Source: Rhodanobacter thiooxydans
Lineage (GTDB): Bacteria; Pseudomonadota; Gammaproteobacteria; Xanthomonadales; Rhodanobacteraceae
Direction: 5' to 3'
DNA length: 64,000 bases
NCBI RefSeq assembly: GCF_030291135.1
Contig: NZ_CP127409.1
Span: 930,001 to 994,000 of the forward strand
Shown here: positions 51,256-61,897 of the stretch, piece after piece
Position numbering within the stretch: position 1 is the first letter of the stretch
Layout: every line of letters starts with the position of its first letter
The notes under the pieces: generated by a model
What the model saw: the letters and a program-made list of their open reading frames with translations, nothing else
Databases searched by the model: none
What the model was told of the DNA's origin: nothing
Translations under genes and position numbers: made by a program

Positions 51256-52628
51256 TCCGCCCCTCGCTCAACCGGCGGCTGGTGCTGCGGCTGCTGGCCG
51301 GCATCGTGCTGGTGTGGTGTGCCGCCGCCGGCTGGCTGGCCTGGCGCAGCCTGCACGAGGTCGATGAGATCTTCGACCAGATGCTGGTGCGCACCGCCGC
51401 CAGCGTGTTCGCGGTGATGCCAGCTACGCCGGTGCAGGGTGGGACGGCGCGCCTGCCGGACCGGCATGCGCTGGACTCCGATGCCACCGCGCAGCGCCCG
51501 GCCATCACCGTGCGTAATGCCAGCGGACAGCTGCTGATTCGCAGCACGGAGCTCCCCGCGCTGAGTTTCGATCCGGGCGATGCGCACTTCCATTCGGTCA
51601 CCTACGGGCAACGGCGTTGGCGGGTGTTCCAGCGCTGGGATGCGCAGCGGCAATACTGGATCCAGGTCGGCGCGCCGCTGGATGAGCGCGACGAGCTGAT
51701 GCGCAAGCTGCTGGCGCCGGCGTTGCTGGCCTTGCTGGCCTTGCTGGGGCTGGTGCCGCCGATCGTGTTCGCTGGCTTGCGCAGCGGACTGAAACCGCTG
51801 CGTGAGCTGACCCGCGGCCTCTCCGCCACCGCCCCGGTGACGGCCGCGCTCACCGATGAGCAAGTGCCGGTCGAACTGGCGCCGTTCACCGAGGCGATCG
51901 ACCGGCTGGTGGCCCGGCTCCAGCTCAGCCTGCAGCACGAACGCCGCTTCACCGCCGATGCCGCGCACGAACTGCGCCACCCGCTGGCGGCGCTGCGGCT
52001 GGAACTGGACCTGGCCGGGCGAGGCGACGATGCGCCTGCCCGTGCGCCGCACCTGCAGCGTGCGCAGGAGGCGCTGGACCGCATGCAGCGACTGGTGACC
52101 CAGCTGCTGATGCTGGCGCGGGTCGAGAAACTGACCGAACTGGACGATGCCGGTCCGCTACGCCTGTCGGGCGTCGCCGAAGCCGTCCTGTGCGACGCCA
52201 GCGAGCGCGCGGCGGCGCGCTCGATCGAGCTGTCGCTGGACCATGGCGGCAACGACTTCGTGCTGGGTAGCCGCGGCCTGCTCGTCATCCTGGTGCAGAA
52301 CCTGCTCGACAATGCCCTGCGCCACGTACCCGATCACGGCCGGGTGGACGTGCGCGTCGGTGGCCATGCCGAGCGGGTGACGCTCGAGGTGGATGACAAC
52401 GGCACCGGCTTCGCGTCGACCGATACGGCACGGCTGGGCGAACGCTTCCATCGCCCCGAAGGCAGCGTGGGTGAAGGTAGCGGGCTGGGCCTCTCGATCG
52501 CGCAGGCGATCGCCGGCCTGCATCACGGCGAGCTGGTGTTCGGCCGCTCCGCGCTGGGTGGCGCGCGGGTCAGTGTCAGCCTTCCGCGCATCGCGACCAA
52601 CGCGCCGCATGCGCCGGACTACGCGTGA
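51252..52628 (+). CDS. Two-component sensor histidine kinase
   Basis: A 458-residue inner-membrane kinase with two membrane helices (about 10-32 and 152-175) flanking a periplasmic region of ~115 residues and a HAMP-like linker. The phosphoacceptor is H239 in AAHELRHPLAALRLELD. The ATP-binding domain has the N box (LVQNLLDNALRHVPDHG), G1 (DDNGTGF) and G2 (GEGSGLGLSIAQA). It pairs with the response regulator through a four-base overlap. The QseC/PmrB-like layout suggests a metal or envelope signal, but the ligand is unknown. Confidence 0.93.
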   Translation: MIRPSLNRRLVLRLLAGIVLVWCAAAGWLAWRSLHEVDEIFDQMLVRTAASVFAVMPATPVQGGTARLPDRHALDSDATAQRPAITVRNASGQLLIRSTELPALSFDPGDAHFHSVTYGQRRWRVFQRWDAQRQYWIQVGAPLDERDELMRKLLAPALLALLALLGLVPPIVFAGLRSGLKPLRELTRGLSATAPVTAALTDEQVPVELAPFTEAIDRLVARLQLSLQHERRFTADAAHELRHPLAALRLELDLAGRGDDAPARAPHLQRAQEALDRMQRLVTQLLMLARVEKLTELDDAGPLRLSGVAEAVLCDASERAAARSIELSLDHGGNDFVLGSRGLLVILVQNLLDNALRHVPDHGRVDVRVGGHAERVTLEVDDNGTGFASTDTARLGERFHRPEGSVGEGSGLGLSIAQAIAGLHHGELVFGRSALGGARVSVSLPRIATNAPHAPDYA

Positions 52629-52703
52629 ACGATCAACGCTGCCGGGCAAGCTTCGTCGTGCGCCACGCCTGACGGATGCTGGTGCCCGCGGGCGGCACAG
52701 TTT

Positions 52704-55235
52704 TCAGTGTGTCGCTGGATGACGTGTGCCGGCATGGCGCGTCCGGCGCAGGATCTCCAGCCAGGCGACGGTGACGACAAGCATGCCCAAGGTGCCGGGT
52801 ATCGCGATGAGGTGCGGGATGCCCAGCCCCATCACTTCGCGGAGAAACGGCACGCCGAGCACCGCGGCCAGCATCAGTGCCACGCCGACGAACATCCGCC
52901 CCAGCCACGGGTTCGCCCTCGTTGCGCAAGCCAGCGCCGGACGGGACGGGTCGCGGTTGGCCAGGGTCAGCAGGAACAGGCCGAGCACGAGTGCGATGAA
53001 CACCGCGCTGCGGCTCTGCGCGGCGTCGAGGCGCTGGCCGGGCAGCAGGCCGTAGCCAAGCAGCAGGATGCCGGCAAAACCCAGCCCCTGGATCACCGCG
53101 TAGCGCAGGTTGGCGGCGGCGAACGGGGAATCCGACGGCGCGCGCGGTGGTCGTTGCATGATGTCATCGCTGGCCGGCTCGGCCTCGAACACCACCGAGC
53201 AGGCCGGGTCGATCAGCAGTTCCAGCAGCACGATGTGCACCGGCATCAGCAGCACCGGCCAGTGCAGCAGGGTCGGCACCAGCGCCAGCGCGATGATCGG
53301 CATGTGCACGGCGAACACGAAGCGGGTGGCCTTGGTGATGTTGTCGTAGATGCGCCGGCCCTGGCGGATCGCGCTGACGATGCTGGCGAAGCTGTCGTCC
53401 AGCAAAACCAAGGCCGCGGCCTCGCGCGCCACGTCGGTGCCGCGCTCGCCCATCGCGACGCCGACGTCGGCGGCCTTCAGCGCGGGTGCGTCGTTGACGC
53501 CGTCGCCGGTCATCGCCACCACTTCACCGTCTTCGCGCAGCAGTTGCACCAGGCGCAGCTTCTGCTCGGGCTTGAGCCGCGCGCACAGGTCGACGTGACG
53601 CAGGCGTTCGCGCAGCGCGGCGTCGTCCAGTGCAGCCATTTCCGCACCGGTGATTACCTCGGCGCGTTCGCTCAGACCCACCTCGCGCGCGATCGCCCGT
53701 GCGGTGGCCGGGTGGTCGCCGGTCATCATGATGATGCGGATGCCGGCGCTGCGGCATTCGGCGATCGCCGCCGGCACTTCCGGGCGCGGCGGGTCGACGA
53801 AGCCGAGCAGGCCGAGGAAGCGGAAATCGAAGTCGTGCTGGCTGCGCGGCCACGCTTCGCCCTGCCACTCGCCGCGCGCCACGCCGAGCACGCGCAGGCC
53901 GCGCTCGGCCATCGACTCGACCTGGCGCAGGATCGCGTCCGCCGCGTCCGCATCCAGGTGGCACAGGTCGATCACGGCTTCCGGCGCGCCCTTGGTGGCC
54001 AGCAGGTGCGCGTCGCGCGCATCGCCGCGGAACACATGGGTCATCGCCAGGATCTCGGGCGACAATGCGTACTCGAATTCCGGCGCCCACTCGGCGTGCA
54101 CATGCTCGGTATCGGTGAGCCAGCGCAGCCCGAACTGCTGGATCGCCTTCTCCATCGGGTCGAACGGATCGGCCGGCGTCGCCAGCATGGCAAACTCGAC
54201 CAGGGCGTGGAATGGCTCGGGCAGCTCGGCGGCGTCCCGGTTGTGCGAACTGCCGTCGACCAGGCGCAATTCGGCGACCTGCATGCGGTTCTGCGTCAGC
54301 GTGCCGGTCTTGTCCACCGCCAGCACCGAGATCGCGCCGAGCGCCTCCACCGCGGGCACGCGGCGGGTCAGCACCTTGTGCTTGGAGATCCGCCATGCAC
54401 CCAGCGCCAGGAACACGGTGAGGATCACCGGGATCTCCTCCGGCAGGATCGCCATGGTCAGCGCGATGCCGGCCAGCACGCTCTGCAGCAGGCCATGACC
54501 GTCCCACAGCCAGCCGAGCAGCGCGTAGGCCGTGGCCAGCAGCAGGCCGCCGACGGTGAGGTTGCGGATCAGCCGGCGCGAGGCCTGCTGCAGGCCGGAT
54601 ACCGGTTCCACGGTGGCGCTGAGCGCCTGGCCGATGCGGCCGACCGCGGTGGCCCCGGCAATGGCGCGGACCTCGGCGACCCCCACACCCTTGGTCGCCA
54701 CGGTGCTGGCAAACAGCTGGCCAGCGTCCTCGCCAGGGAGTTTGGTGACCGGCACCGCCTCGCCGGTGAGCAGCGACTCGTTGACGTCGAGGTGGCCGTC
54801 CAGCAACACGGCATCGGCGGCGATGCGGTCGCCTTCATGCAGCACCAGCAGGTCGCCGACCACTACTTCGCGCCCGGGTATGCGGATTTCCTCGCCGCCG
54901 CGGATCACCAGTGCGCGCGGCGCGGACAGCTCGCGCAGCGATTCCAGCGCCCGCTGGGTCTTGCGCTCCTGCGCCAGCGTGATGCCGATGACGACGAACA
55001 CGAACGACAGCAGGAACGCCGCCTCGGCGCGGTCGCCCAGCGCCAGGTACAGGCCGCCGGCGACCAGCAGCATCAGGAACATCGGTTCGGTCAGCACGCC
55101 GCCGACGATCGCAAGCAGGCCCTTGGGCGTGCTCCCCGGCAGCAGGTTCGGGCCGTGTTCGGCCAATCGGCGCGCGGCCTCGGTGGGGTCAAGCCCGGGG
55201 CGGCTGGCCGGTTGCGACGGCATTGCTTCGCTCAT
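52704..55235 (-). CDS. Cation-transporting P-type ATPase
   Basis: An 843-residue P2-type ATPase. Motifs: actuator LLTGEAVPVTK (TGEA where TGES is canonical), membrane PEEIP (265-269), phosphorylation site D308 in VLAVDKTGTLTQ, nucleotide-binding KGAPE and hinge TGDGVNDAPALK. The N-terminal cation-ATPase domain and C-terminal helices resemble bacterial calcium-type or magnesium-type pumps. The cation cannot be decided from these motifs alone. It is the last gene of the SDR-USP-ATPase operon. Confidence 0.9.
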   Translation of the reverse strand: MSEAMPSQPASRPGLDPTEAARRLAEHGPNLLPGSTPKGLLAIVGGVLTEPMFLMLLVAGGLYLALGDRAEAAFLLSFVFVVIGITLAQERKTQRALESLRELSAPRALVIRGGEEIRIPGREVVVGDLLVLHEGDRIAADAVLLDGHLDVNESLLTGEAVPVTKLPGEDAGQLFASTVATKGVGVAEVRAIAGATAVGRIGQALSATVEPVSGLQQASRRLIRNLTVGGLLLATAYALLGWLWDGHGLLQSVLAGIALTMAILPEEIPVILTVFLALGAWRISKHKVLTRRVPAVEALGAISVLAVDKTGTLTQNRMQVAELRLVDGSSHNRDAAELPEPFHALVEFAMLATPADPFDPMEKAIQQFGLRWLTDTEHVHAEWAPEFEYALSPEILAMTHVFRGDARDAHLLATKGAPEAVIDLCHLDADAADAILRQVESMAERGLRVLGVARGEWQGEAWPRSQHDFDFRFLGLLGFVDPPRPEVPAAIAECRSAGIRIIMMTGDHPATARAIAREVGLSERAEVITGAEMAALDDAALRERLRHVDLCARLKPEQKLRLVQLLREDGEVVAMTGDGVNDAPALKAADVGVAMGERGTDVAREAAALVLLDDSFASIVSAIRQGRRIYDNITKATRFVFAVHMPIIALALVPTLLHWPVLLMPVHIVLLELLIDPACSVVFEAEPASDDIMQRPPRAPSDSPFAAANLRYAVIQGLGFAGILLLGYGLLPGQRLDAAQSRSAVFIALVLGLFLLTLANRDPSRPALACATRANPWLGRMFVGVALMLAAVLGVPFLREVMGLGIPHLIAIPGTLGMLVVTVAWLEILRRTRHAGTRHPATH

Positions 55236-55272
55236 GAATCGGTCCGGATGCCGTTCGGCCTGAGGGTGTTGC

Positions 55273-55710
55273 TCAACGGCAAACCAGTACCGGCACTTCG
55301 CCGTTGAGTATCACCTTGTGCGTCTCGCTGCCCAGCAGCAGTCGGTCGAAGCCGCGCCAGCCATGCGAGGCCATCACGATCAGGTCGCACTGCTGCTTGC
55401 GCGCGGCGCCGACGATCGCCGAATAGGGCCGCGCGTCGATCTCGTGGCTGCCTTCGCAGGGAACGCCGGCGGCCTGCGCACGCTGGCGCACGTCGGCCAG
55501 GTAGCGTTCGGCATTGGCGATGGCGTCGCGGGTGTAGCTCGGCTCATTGGCCACGACGAACTCGGCAAAGTAGACCGAAGCAGGGAACGGCGCGATCACA
55601 TGGAACGCGTACACGCTGGCTCCCAGCCTGGCGGCCAGCTCGATGCCGGTGTCAACCGCGCGCAGGGACAGTTCGGAACCGTCGGTGGGCAGCAGGATGT
55701 GCTTGAACAT
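55273..55710 (-). CDS. Universal stress protein (UspA family)
   Basis: A 145-residue single-domain USP starting MFKHILLPTDGSELSLRAVDTG and ending with a G-x2-G-x9-G-(S/T)-like ATP motif (SHGWRGFDRLLLGSETHKVILNGEVPVLVC). The start at 55710 follows AGGAG by seven bases. It lies between the SDR (25 bp) and ATPase (37 bp) genes on the same strand, so it is part of one stress operon. Confidence 0.92.
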   Translation of the reverse strand: MFKHILLPTDGSELSLRAVDTGIELAARLGASVYAFHVIAPFPASVYFAEFVVANEPSYTRDAIANAERYLADVRQRAQAAGVPCEGSHEIDARPYSAIVGAARKQQCDLIVMASHGWRGFDRLLLGSETHKVILNGEVPVLVCR

Positions 55711-55735
55711 GGTGAGCTCCTCTTGCTCGGGGTGA

Positions 55736-56497
55736 TCAGCGGCAGGTGTAGCCGCCATCGATGACCAGCTCGCTGCCGGTCACGAATTTCGATTCGTCGG
55801 ATGCCAGGTAGACTACGCCCCAGGCGATGTCGTCAGGCTCGCCCATGTGGCCCAGCGGATGCAGCGCGCCGGTTTCGCGCCGATGCTGGGCGGGGTCGCC
55901 GCCCATCGAGGCGATGTGCTGCTCCACCATCGGCGTCCAGATGAAGCCGGGATGGATCGAGTTGACCCGGATGCGGTCGGCGGCATACAGCATCGCGTCG
56001 GTCTTGCTCATCAATCGCACTGCGCCCTTGGACGCGTGGTAGGGCGGCGAATCCGCCGCGCCGACCAGGCCGTAGATCGACGACAGGTTGATGATGCTGC
56101 CGCCGCCGGCGGCACGCAGCGGCGCGATCGCGTGCTTGGTGCAGAAGAACACGCCTTTCACGTTGATCGCCTGCACCCGGTCCCACTCGGCTTCGGTGAG
56201 TTCGTGGGTCGGCTTGTTCGCGCCGGCGATGCCGGCATTGTTGACCAGGACGTCCAGACGTCCAAACGCCGCCACCGCGCCGGCGATCGCCGCGGCCACC
56301 TCGGCCTCCACCGCCACGTCGGCATGGAAGTAGCGCGCGTTGTCGCCGAATTCCGCCGCCAGTTGCTGTTCCGGCCCGTCGTGCAGGTCGACCAGGGCCA
56401 CCCGCGCGCCGGCTTCCAGCATGCGGCGCGCGCAGGCGGCACCGATGCCCACCGCGGCGCCGGTCACCAGCGCTACCTTGCCGCTCAATCTGCCCAT
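55736..56497 (-). CDS. Short-chain dehydrogenase/reductase
   Basis: A 253-residue classical SDR: T-G-A-A-x-G-I-G (LVTGAAVGIGAACA), NNAG (LVNNAGIAGANK), catalytic S (IINLSSIYG) and Y-x-x-x-K (PPYHASKGAVRL), and the usual C-terminal DGGYTCR. The VALVDLHD acidic residue after strand 2 suggests NAD(H) preference. The substrate is unknown. It opens an operon with a USP and a cation ATPase, behind an FNR-type box. Confidence 0.92.
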   Translation of the reverse strand: MGRLSGKVALVTGAAVGIGAACARRMLEAGARVALVDLHDGPEQQLAAEFGDNARYFHADVAVEAEVAAAIAGAVAAFGRLDVLVNNAGIAGANKPTHELTEAEWDRVQAINVKGVFFCTKHAIAPLRAAGGGSIINLSSIYGLVGAADSPPYHASKGAVRLMSKTDAMLYAADRIRVNSIHPGFIWTPMVEQHIASMGGDPAQHRRETGALHPLGHMGEPDDIAWGVVYLASDESKFVTGSELVIDGGYTCR

Positions 56498-56554
56498 GGC
56501 CGTGCCTCCTGCGGGGATCGTGGCACAGCATGTGCGCGCCGGCATATCCGGGTG

Positions 56555-56568
56555 TTGACCGGGATCAA
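56555..56568 (-). promoter_or_regulatory. FNR/Dnr-type box upstream of the SDR-USP-ATPase operon
   Basis: Reverse strand TTGAT-CCCG-GTCAA, a full match. CATGCT (56532-56527) begins 29.5 bp from the centre. The SDR start codon is 58 bp from the box. Confidence 0.75.
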
Positions 56569-56607
56569 GTGGATGCCATGCCAGCCTGCGGATGGTGCCG
56601 AGGCGGG

Positions 56608-57201
56608 TCAGTTCAGCTGGGCGCAGGTGGCGACCTGGTCGGCATTGGCGGGAGCGCCGCGGATGCGGCCGGCATTGGAGACCACCACGGCGAGCGTGCG
56701 GCTCGCGCTGGAGGGTTGGCAGAACAGCAGTGTGATGTTGCTGCCGCGGGCGCTGCCGTCGGGCTGGAAACGCACGGCATGCCGGCCATTGCTGCTGTGG
56801 ATGATGACCTTTCCGTCGTAGCTGTGGCCAACGTGCAGCGGGCCGTCGTCAGGCTGGTCGTCGAGGTTGCCGTCACGGCCGAGCAGCCAGCCGTTCTCCC
56901 AGCGGGTGGCGCCGTTGCAACTGTTGCCGTCCCGGGTGGGACAGAACAGCGTGCGCTTGCCGCTGATGATGGCCGTCTCGCGCGCATACCGCAGGGCGGT
57001 GATGAAATCGGCCTGGGCAACCCGCAGCGCGTTGCGGCTCAACAGTTGCCGCAGGGGCGGCGTGGCAATGCCCAGGAGTACGGCGATGATGGCAAGCACC
57101 ATGATCTGTTCGATCAGGCTCATACCCCGTTGCCGGCACCGTGGCCGGGCGTTCCTCGAGTCCGACACGACATCGCTTCCTGCGTGGTCCGGGAGGTTCA
57201 T
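56608..57201 (-). CDS. GspH/FimT-family pseudopilin
   Basis: A 197-residue type IV pilin-like protein. After a charged leader (about 26 residues, ending RQRG) comes the prepilin cleavage region and hydrophobic helix MSLIEQIMVLAIIAVLLGIA; the +5 glutamate is present. The globular C-terminus has the FimT/GspH pattern RETAIISGKRTLFCPTRDG and a C-x4-W-E-N-G-W-L-like segment. It stands alone, away from other pilus genes, so its partner system must be elsewhere. Confidence 0.83.
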   Translation of the reverse strand: MNLPDHAGSDVVSDSRNARPRCRQRGMSLIEQIMVLAIIAVLLGIATPPLRQLLSRNALRVAQADFITALRYARETAIISGKRTLFCPTRDGNSCNGATRWENGWLLGRDGNLDDQPDDGPLHVGHSYDGKVIIHSSNGRHAVRFQPDGSARGSNITLLFCQPSSASRTLAVVVSNAGRIRGAPANADQVATCAQLN

Positions 57202-57256
57202 GCTAGGGCGTTGCTGTCGCCCGGCCAGCCGTCCGTCCGCCCTCCGGATGTCGGTG

Positions 57257-57294
57257 CCTGCTGACGCGTACTGTCAGCAGGGGCGATTTAAAAT
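57257..57294 (+). promoter_or_regulatory. Palindromic operator-like element and -10 box of uvrB
   Basis: CCTGCTGAC-N7-GTCAGCAGG (57257-57281) is a perfect nine-base inverted repeat. A good -10 hexamer TAAAAT (57289-57294) starts eight bases later, so the repeat covers the -35 region. That placement fits a repressor operator, for instance an SOS-type regulator, better than an RNA hairpin. It does not match the E. coli LexA box. Confidence 0.6.
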
Positions 57295-57321
57295 GACCCA
57301 CCACGCCCACACCTGTAGCCG

Positions 57322-59346
<2,025 letters not shown>

Positions 59347-59437
59347 GCCGTCAGCGGCGTGGTTTGCGGGATATTGTCGAGCGCCGGCGGCTGCCGTATA
59401 CTGCGCGGCTCGCGTAGCCGGTACATCGGCGCGAAGC

Positions 59438-59512
59438 GGGCGGTTAGCTCAGCGGTAGAGCACTACCTTGACATGGTAGGGGTCACAAGTTCGATCCTTG
59501 TACCGCCCACCA
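59438..59512 (+). tRNA. tRNA-Val (GAC)
   Basis: Cloverleaf of 75 nt with an encoded CCA (59510-59512). The acceptor stem is GGGCGGT / ACCGCCC with discriminator A. The D-arm is TAGCTCAGCGGTAGAGC, the anticodon stem CTACC / GGTAG frames GAC at 59470-59472, and the T-arm reads AAGTTCGATCCTT. Confidence 0.95.
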
Positions 59513-59575
59513 CCTTGTATACGGTGGCGCTGGCATTCATCTTCCATCGCGGTCGTACGCAGCAATCCAGGAAAA

Positions 59576-59600
59576 GCCGCCCATTCATGGGCGGCTTTTT
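59576..59600 (+). terminator. Terminator downstream of tRNA-Val
   Basis: Perfect eight-pair stem GCCGCCCA-TTCA-TGGGCGGC (59576-59595) followed by five Ts and preceded by AAAA. It ends the tRNA transcript about 65 bp after the CCA. Confidence 0.88.
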
Positions 59601-59758
59601 CGTTCATGCCAAACCGGTCGCTGGCCGGGTCGGATTGGGGCCGCCGTCATCGTGGTGCCATCGGCCAACGCGAGGCGGCGAGATTTTGATGGCGGTATCG
59701 TGGTAACCGGCCGCGCGGCCCTGCCAGAGGGCAGCGATGTGCCGGTCGGGGGCGGATT

Positions 59759-60085
59759 TCAGCCCTTGCCTTGCCGCGTACGGCGGCGGGATCGTTTCCA
59801 TCGAACCCAGCGCCGTTCCGCCCATAACAGGGCCCGCCGCGTCGGGCGGCGCAGGAAGGGCAGGTCCTGCGCCAGCAGCAACAGGCCGAGCGGCAGCATC
59901 CACAGGCCCAGGAGCGGCAGGATGCTGAAGATGCCCCCGGCGACGAGCAGCAACCCCACCGGAATGCGTAGCCAGCGCGCCGACGGTTCGCGCAGCCAGC
60001 GCAGGCTGCGGCCGACGCCTTGTGGCAACTGCCGTTCGAAGCGGTCGAGTTGCCGGTTCAGCCTGTCCTCGTCCTTGTCGATCAT
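59759..60085 (-). CDS. Conserved hypothetical small membrane protein
   Basis: A 108-residue protein with a charged start (MIDKDEDRLNRQLDRFERQLP), two close hydrophobic helices (LRIPVGLLLVAGGIFSILPLLGLWMLPLGLLLLAQDLPFL) and a very basic tail. Similar proteins in proteobacteria carry no established function. The ATG at 60085 begins the acidic segment; an upstream ATG at 60106 is possible. Confidence 0.75.
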   Translation of the reverse strand: MIDKDEDRLNRQLDRFERQLPQGVGRSLRWLREPSARWLRIPVGLLLVAGGIFSILPLLGLWMLPLGLLLLAQDLPFLRRPTRRALLWAERRWVRWKRSRRRTRQGKG

Positions 60086-60166
60086 GCCACGCAGGCTACC
60101 TTGCACCGGAAAGGCGCCATCGTATCGGCAAACCGGCCGCTGCTGCCTGCGCCGGGCGGGGTGCTT

Positions 60167-60445
60167 CTATTCGTCCTCCGACGAAGGGGACAAGTAGTTC
60201 GGGTCCTCCGAGTCGCGCGCATGGCGGATGGCGTTGCGCAGGCGCAGGTCCAACTGGTCGAAATCGAGGACGACCTTGCCGGAATGCACGGCCTTGACGG
60301 CCGACATCGGCACCACGAAGTCGCCGGCGTTCTCGATGTAGACCAGCAGCTCCGGCAGCCCATGCCGGATCTCGCGGACGGAGCCGATGCCCTCGCTGCC
60401 GTCGGCGACGAAAACCATGGAACCCTCGTTGATCTGATCGTGCAT
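60167..60445 (-). CDS. Hypothetical protein, possibly PRC-barrel-like
   Basis: A 92-residue acidic protein (MHDQINEGSMVFVADGSEGIGSVREI...) built of short beta-strands, then a helical DQLDLRLRNAIRHAR segment and an acidic tail. The first 55 residues (GSMVFVADGSEGIGSVREIRHGLPELLVYIENAG) recall a PRC-barrel-type regulatory fold, but similarity is weak. A GGGGGAT site precedes the start. The 270 bp between this gene and dapD hold no other feature. Confidence 0.6.
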   Translation of the reverse strand: MHDQINEGSMVFVADGSEGIGSVREIRHGLPELLVYIENAGDFVVPMSAVKAVHSGKVVLDFDQLDLRLRNAIRHARDSEDPNYLSPSSEDE

Positions 60446-60715
60446 GTCGTGATCCCCCGGGGCGGGTTGGCGGAGGGCCCCGCGAGGCGGTAGCGGGCCG
60501 TGGCGCATGATGGGCACAGCCCTCGTCTCGGCGCGGTGAAAATGGAATCTCCCGCGCCCGCCTGGCCATGGTCCGACTCGCGGCTGGCCGGCCGGCTGTG
60601 GAAGAATGGAGAACCTGCCATCGTGGATGGCTGAATCCCGCCGCGGCCGTCGTCGTCGCGGCACGTACTCCTGGTCGCCGCCGCATTCGGCGCCGGCCCC
60701 AAGCGAACGAGCCTC

Positions 60716-61543
60716 ATGCAAGCCATCGAAACCCTGATCGACGACGCCTTCGAGCGCCGCAACGCACTCACCCAGGCCGAGATCGAGACCCACCTGTGGC
60801 CCGCCATCGACCAGGTGCTCGACCTGCTCGAATCCGGCGAGCGCCGCGTCGCCGAGCCGGACGGCCATGGCGGCTGGACGGTGAACCAGTGGCTCAAGAA
60901 GGCGGTGCTGCTGTACTTCCGCATCAACGACAACCACGTGGTCGACGGCGGCCCGGCGCAGGCGTTCGACAAGGTGCCGCTGCGCTTCGCCCACGGCAAC
61001 GATGCCGAACTGCAGCAACTCGGCGCACGCGTGGTGCCCGGTGCGCTGGTGCGCCGCGGCGCGCACATCGCGAAGGATGCGGTGCTGATGCCCAGCTACG
61101 TCAACATCGGTGCCTTCGTCGGCGCCGGCAGCATGGTCGATACCTGGGCCACGGTCGGCTCCTGCGCGCAGATCGGCGCGGGCGTGCACCTGTCCGGCGG
61201 CGTCGGCATCGGCGGCGTGCTGGAGCCGCTGCAGGCCAACCCCACCATCATCGAGGACGGCTGCTTCATCGGCGCGCGCTCGGAAGTGGTCGAGGGCGTG
61301 GTGGTGGAGAAGGGCAGCGTGATCGGCATGGGCGTGTTCCTCGGCCAGTCCACCCGCATCTACAACCGTGCCACCGGCGAGGTCAGCTACGGCCGCGTGC
61401 CGGCCGGTAGCGTGGTTGTGGCCGGCAGCCTGCCGGCGAAGGACGGCAGCCACAGCCTGTACGCGGCGATCATCGTCAAGCAGGTGGACGCGAAGACGCG
61501 GGGCAAGACCAGCATCAACGAACTGCTCAGGAGCGGCGAATGA
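60716..61543 (+). CDS. dapD: Tetrahydrodipicolinate N-succinyltransferase
   Basis: Uses succinyl-CoA to acylate tetrahydrodipicolinate in lysine and diaminopimelate synthesis. The 275-residue protein has the helical N-terminal domain ([19 protein letters not shown]) and then left-handed beta-helix hexapeptides ([31 protein letters not shown]). Its stop overlaps the ArsC-like gene by four bases (ATGA). Confidence 0.96.
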   Translation: MQAIETLIDDAFERRNALTQAEIETHLWPAIDQVLDLLESGERRVAEPDGHGGWTVNQWLKKAVLLYFRINDNHVVDGGPAQAFDKVPLRFAHGNDAELQQLGARVVPGALVRRGAHIAKDAVLMPSYVNIGAFVGAGSMVDTWATVGSCAQIGAGVHLSGGVGIGGVLEPLQANPTIIEDGCFIGARSEVVEGVVVEKGSVIGMGVFLGQSTRIYNRATGEVSYGRVPAGSVVVAGSLPAKDGSHSLYAAIIVKQVDAKTRGKTSINELLRSGE

Positions 61544-61896
61544 ATCCCGTCCTCTACGGACTGCCCACCTGCGACACCTGCCGCAGGGCGCGCAACTGGC
61601 TGGCCCGCTTCGAGGTGGCGCACGACTTCGTCGACTACCGCGCCAACCCCGTGCCGGCGGCCACGCTGAAAGCCTGGGCGGCGCAGCTCGGCGGCTGGGA
61701 GAAGCTGGTCAACAAGTCCTCCACCACCTGGCGCAACCTGCTGCCGCAACGCAAGAACCCGGGCAGCGATCCGGAATGGACCTTGCTGCTGAAGGAATAT
61801 CCCGCGCTGATCCGCCGTCCGGTGGTGGTGCTTCCCGATGGTTCGGTGAGCGTGGGCTTCACCGACAACGGCTTCAAGAAGCTGTTCGCGCACTGA
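61540..61896 (+). CDS. ArsC/Spx-family thioredoxin-fold protein (YffB-like)
   Basis: A 118-residue protein beginning [18 protein letters not shown], a C-x-x-C redox motif, followed by the family's FVDYRANP and [10 protein letters not shown] segments and [13 protein letters not shown]. It is a YffB/Spx-like member of the ArsC superfamily; an arsenate-reductase role is not supported by context. Genes of this type are often found beside dapD-dapE, as here. Confidence 0.9.
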   Translation: MNPVLYGLPTCDTCRRARNWLARFEVAHDFVDYRANPVPAATLKAWAAQLGGWEKLVNKSSTTWRNLLPQRKNPGSDPEWTLLLKEYPALIRRPVVVLPDGSVSVGFTDNGFKKLFAH

Positions 61897-61897
61897 C

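Noticed and set aside
52707..55307. Forward open frame opposite the P-type ATPase
   Set aside because: The reverse strand has all ATPase motifs in order; the forward frame is a His/Gln/Arg-rich shadow.
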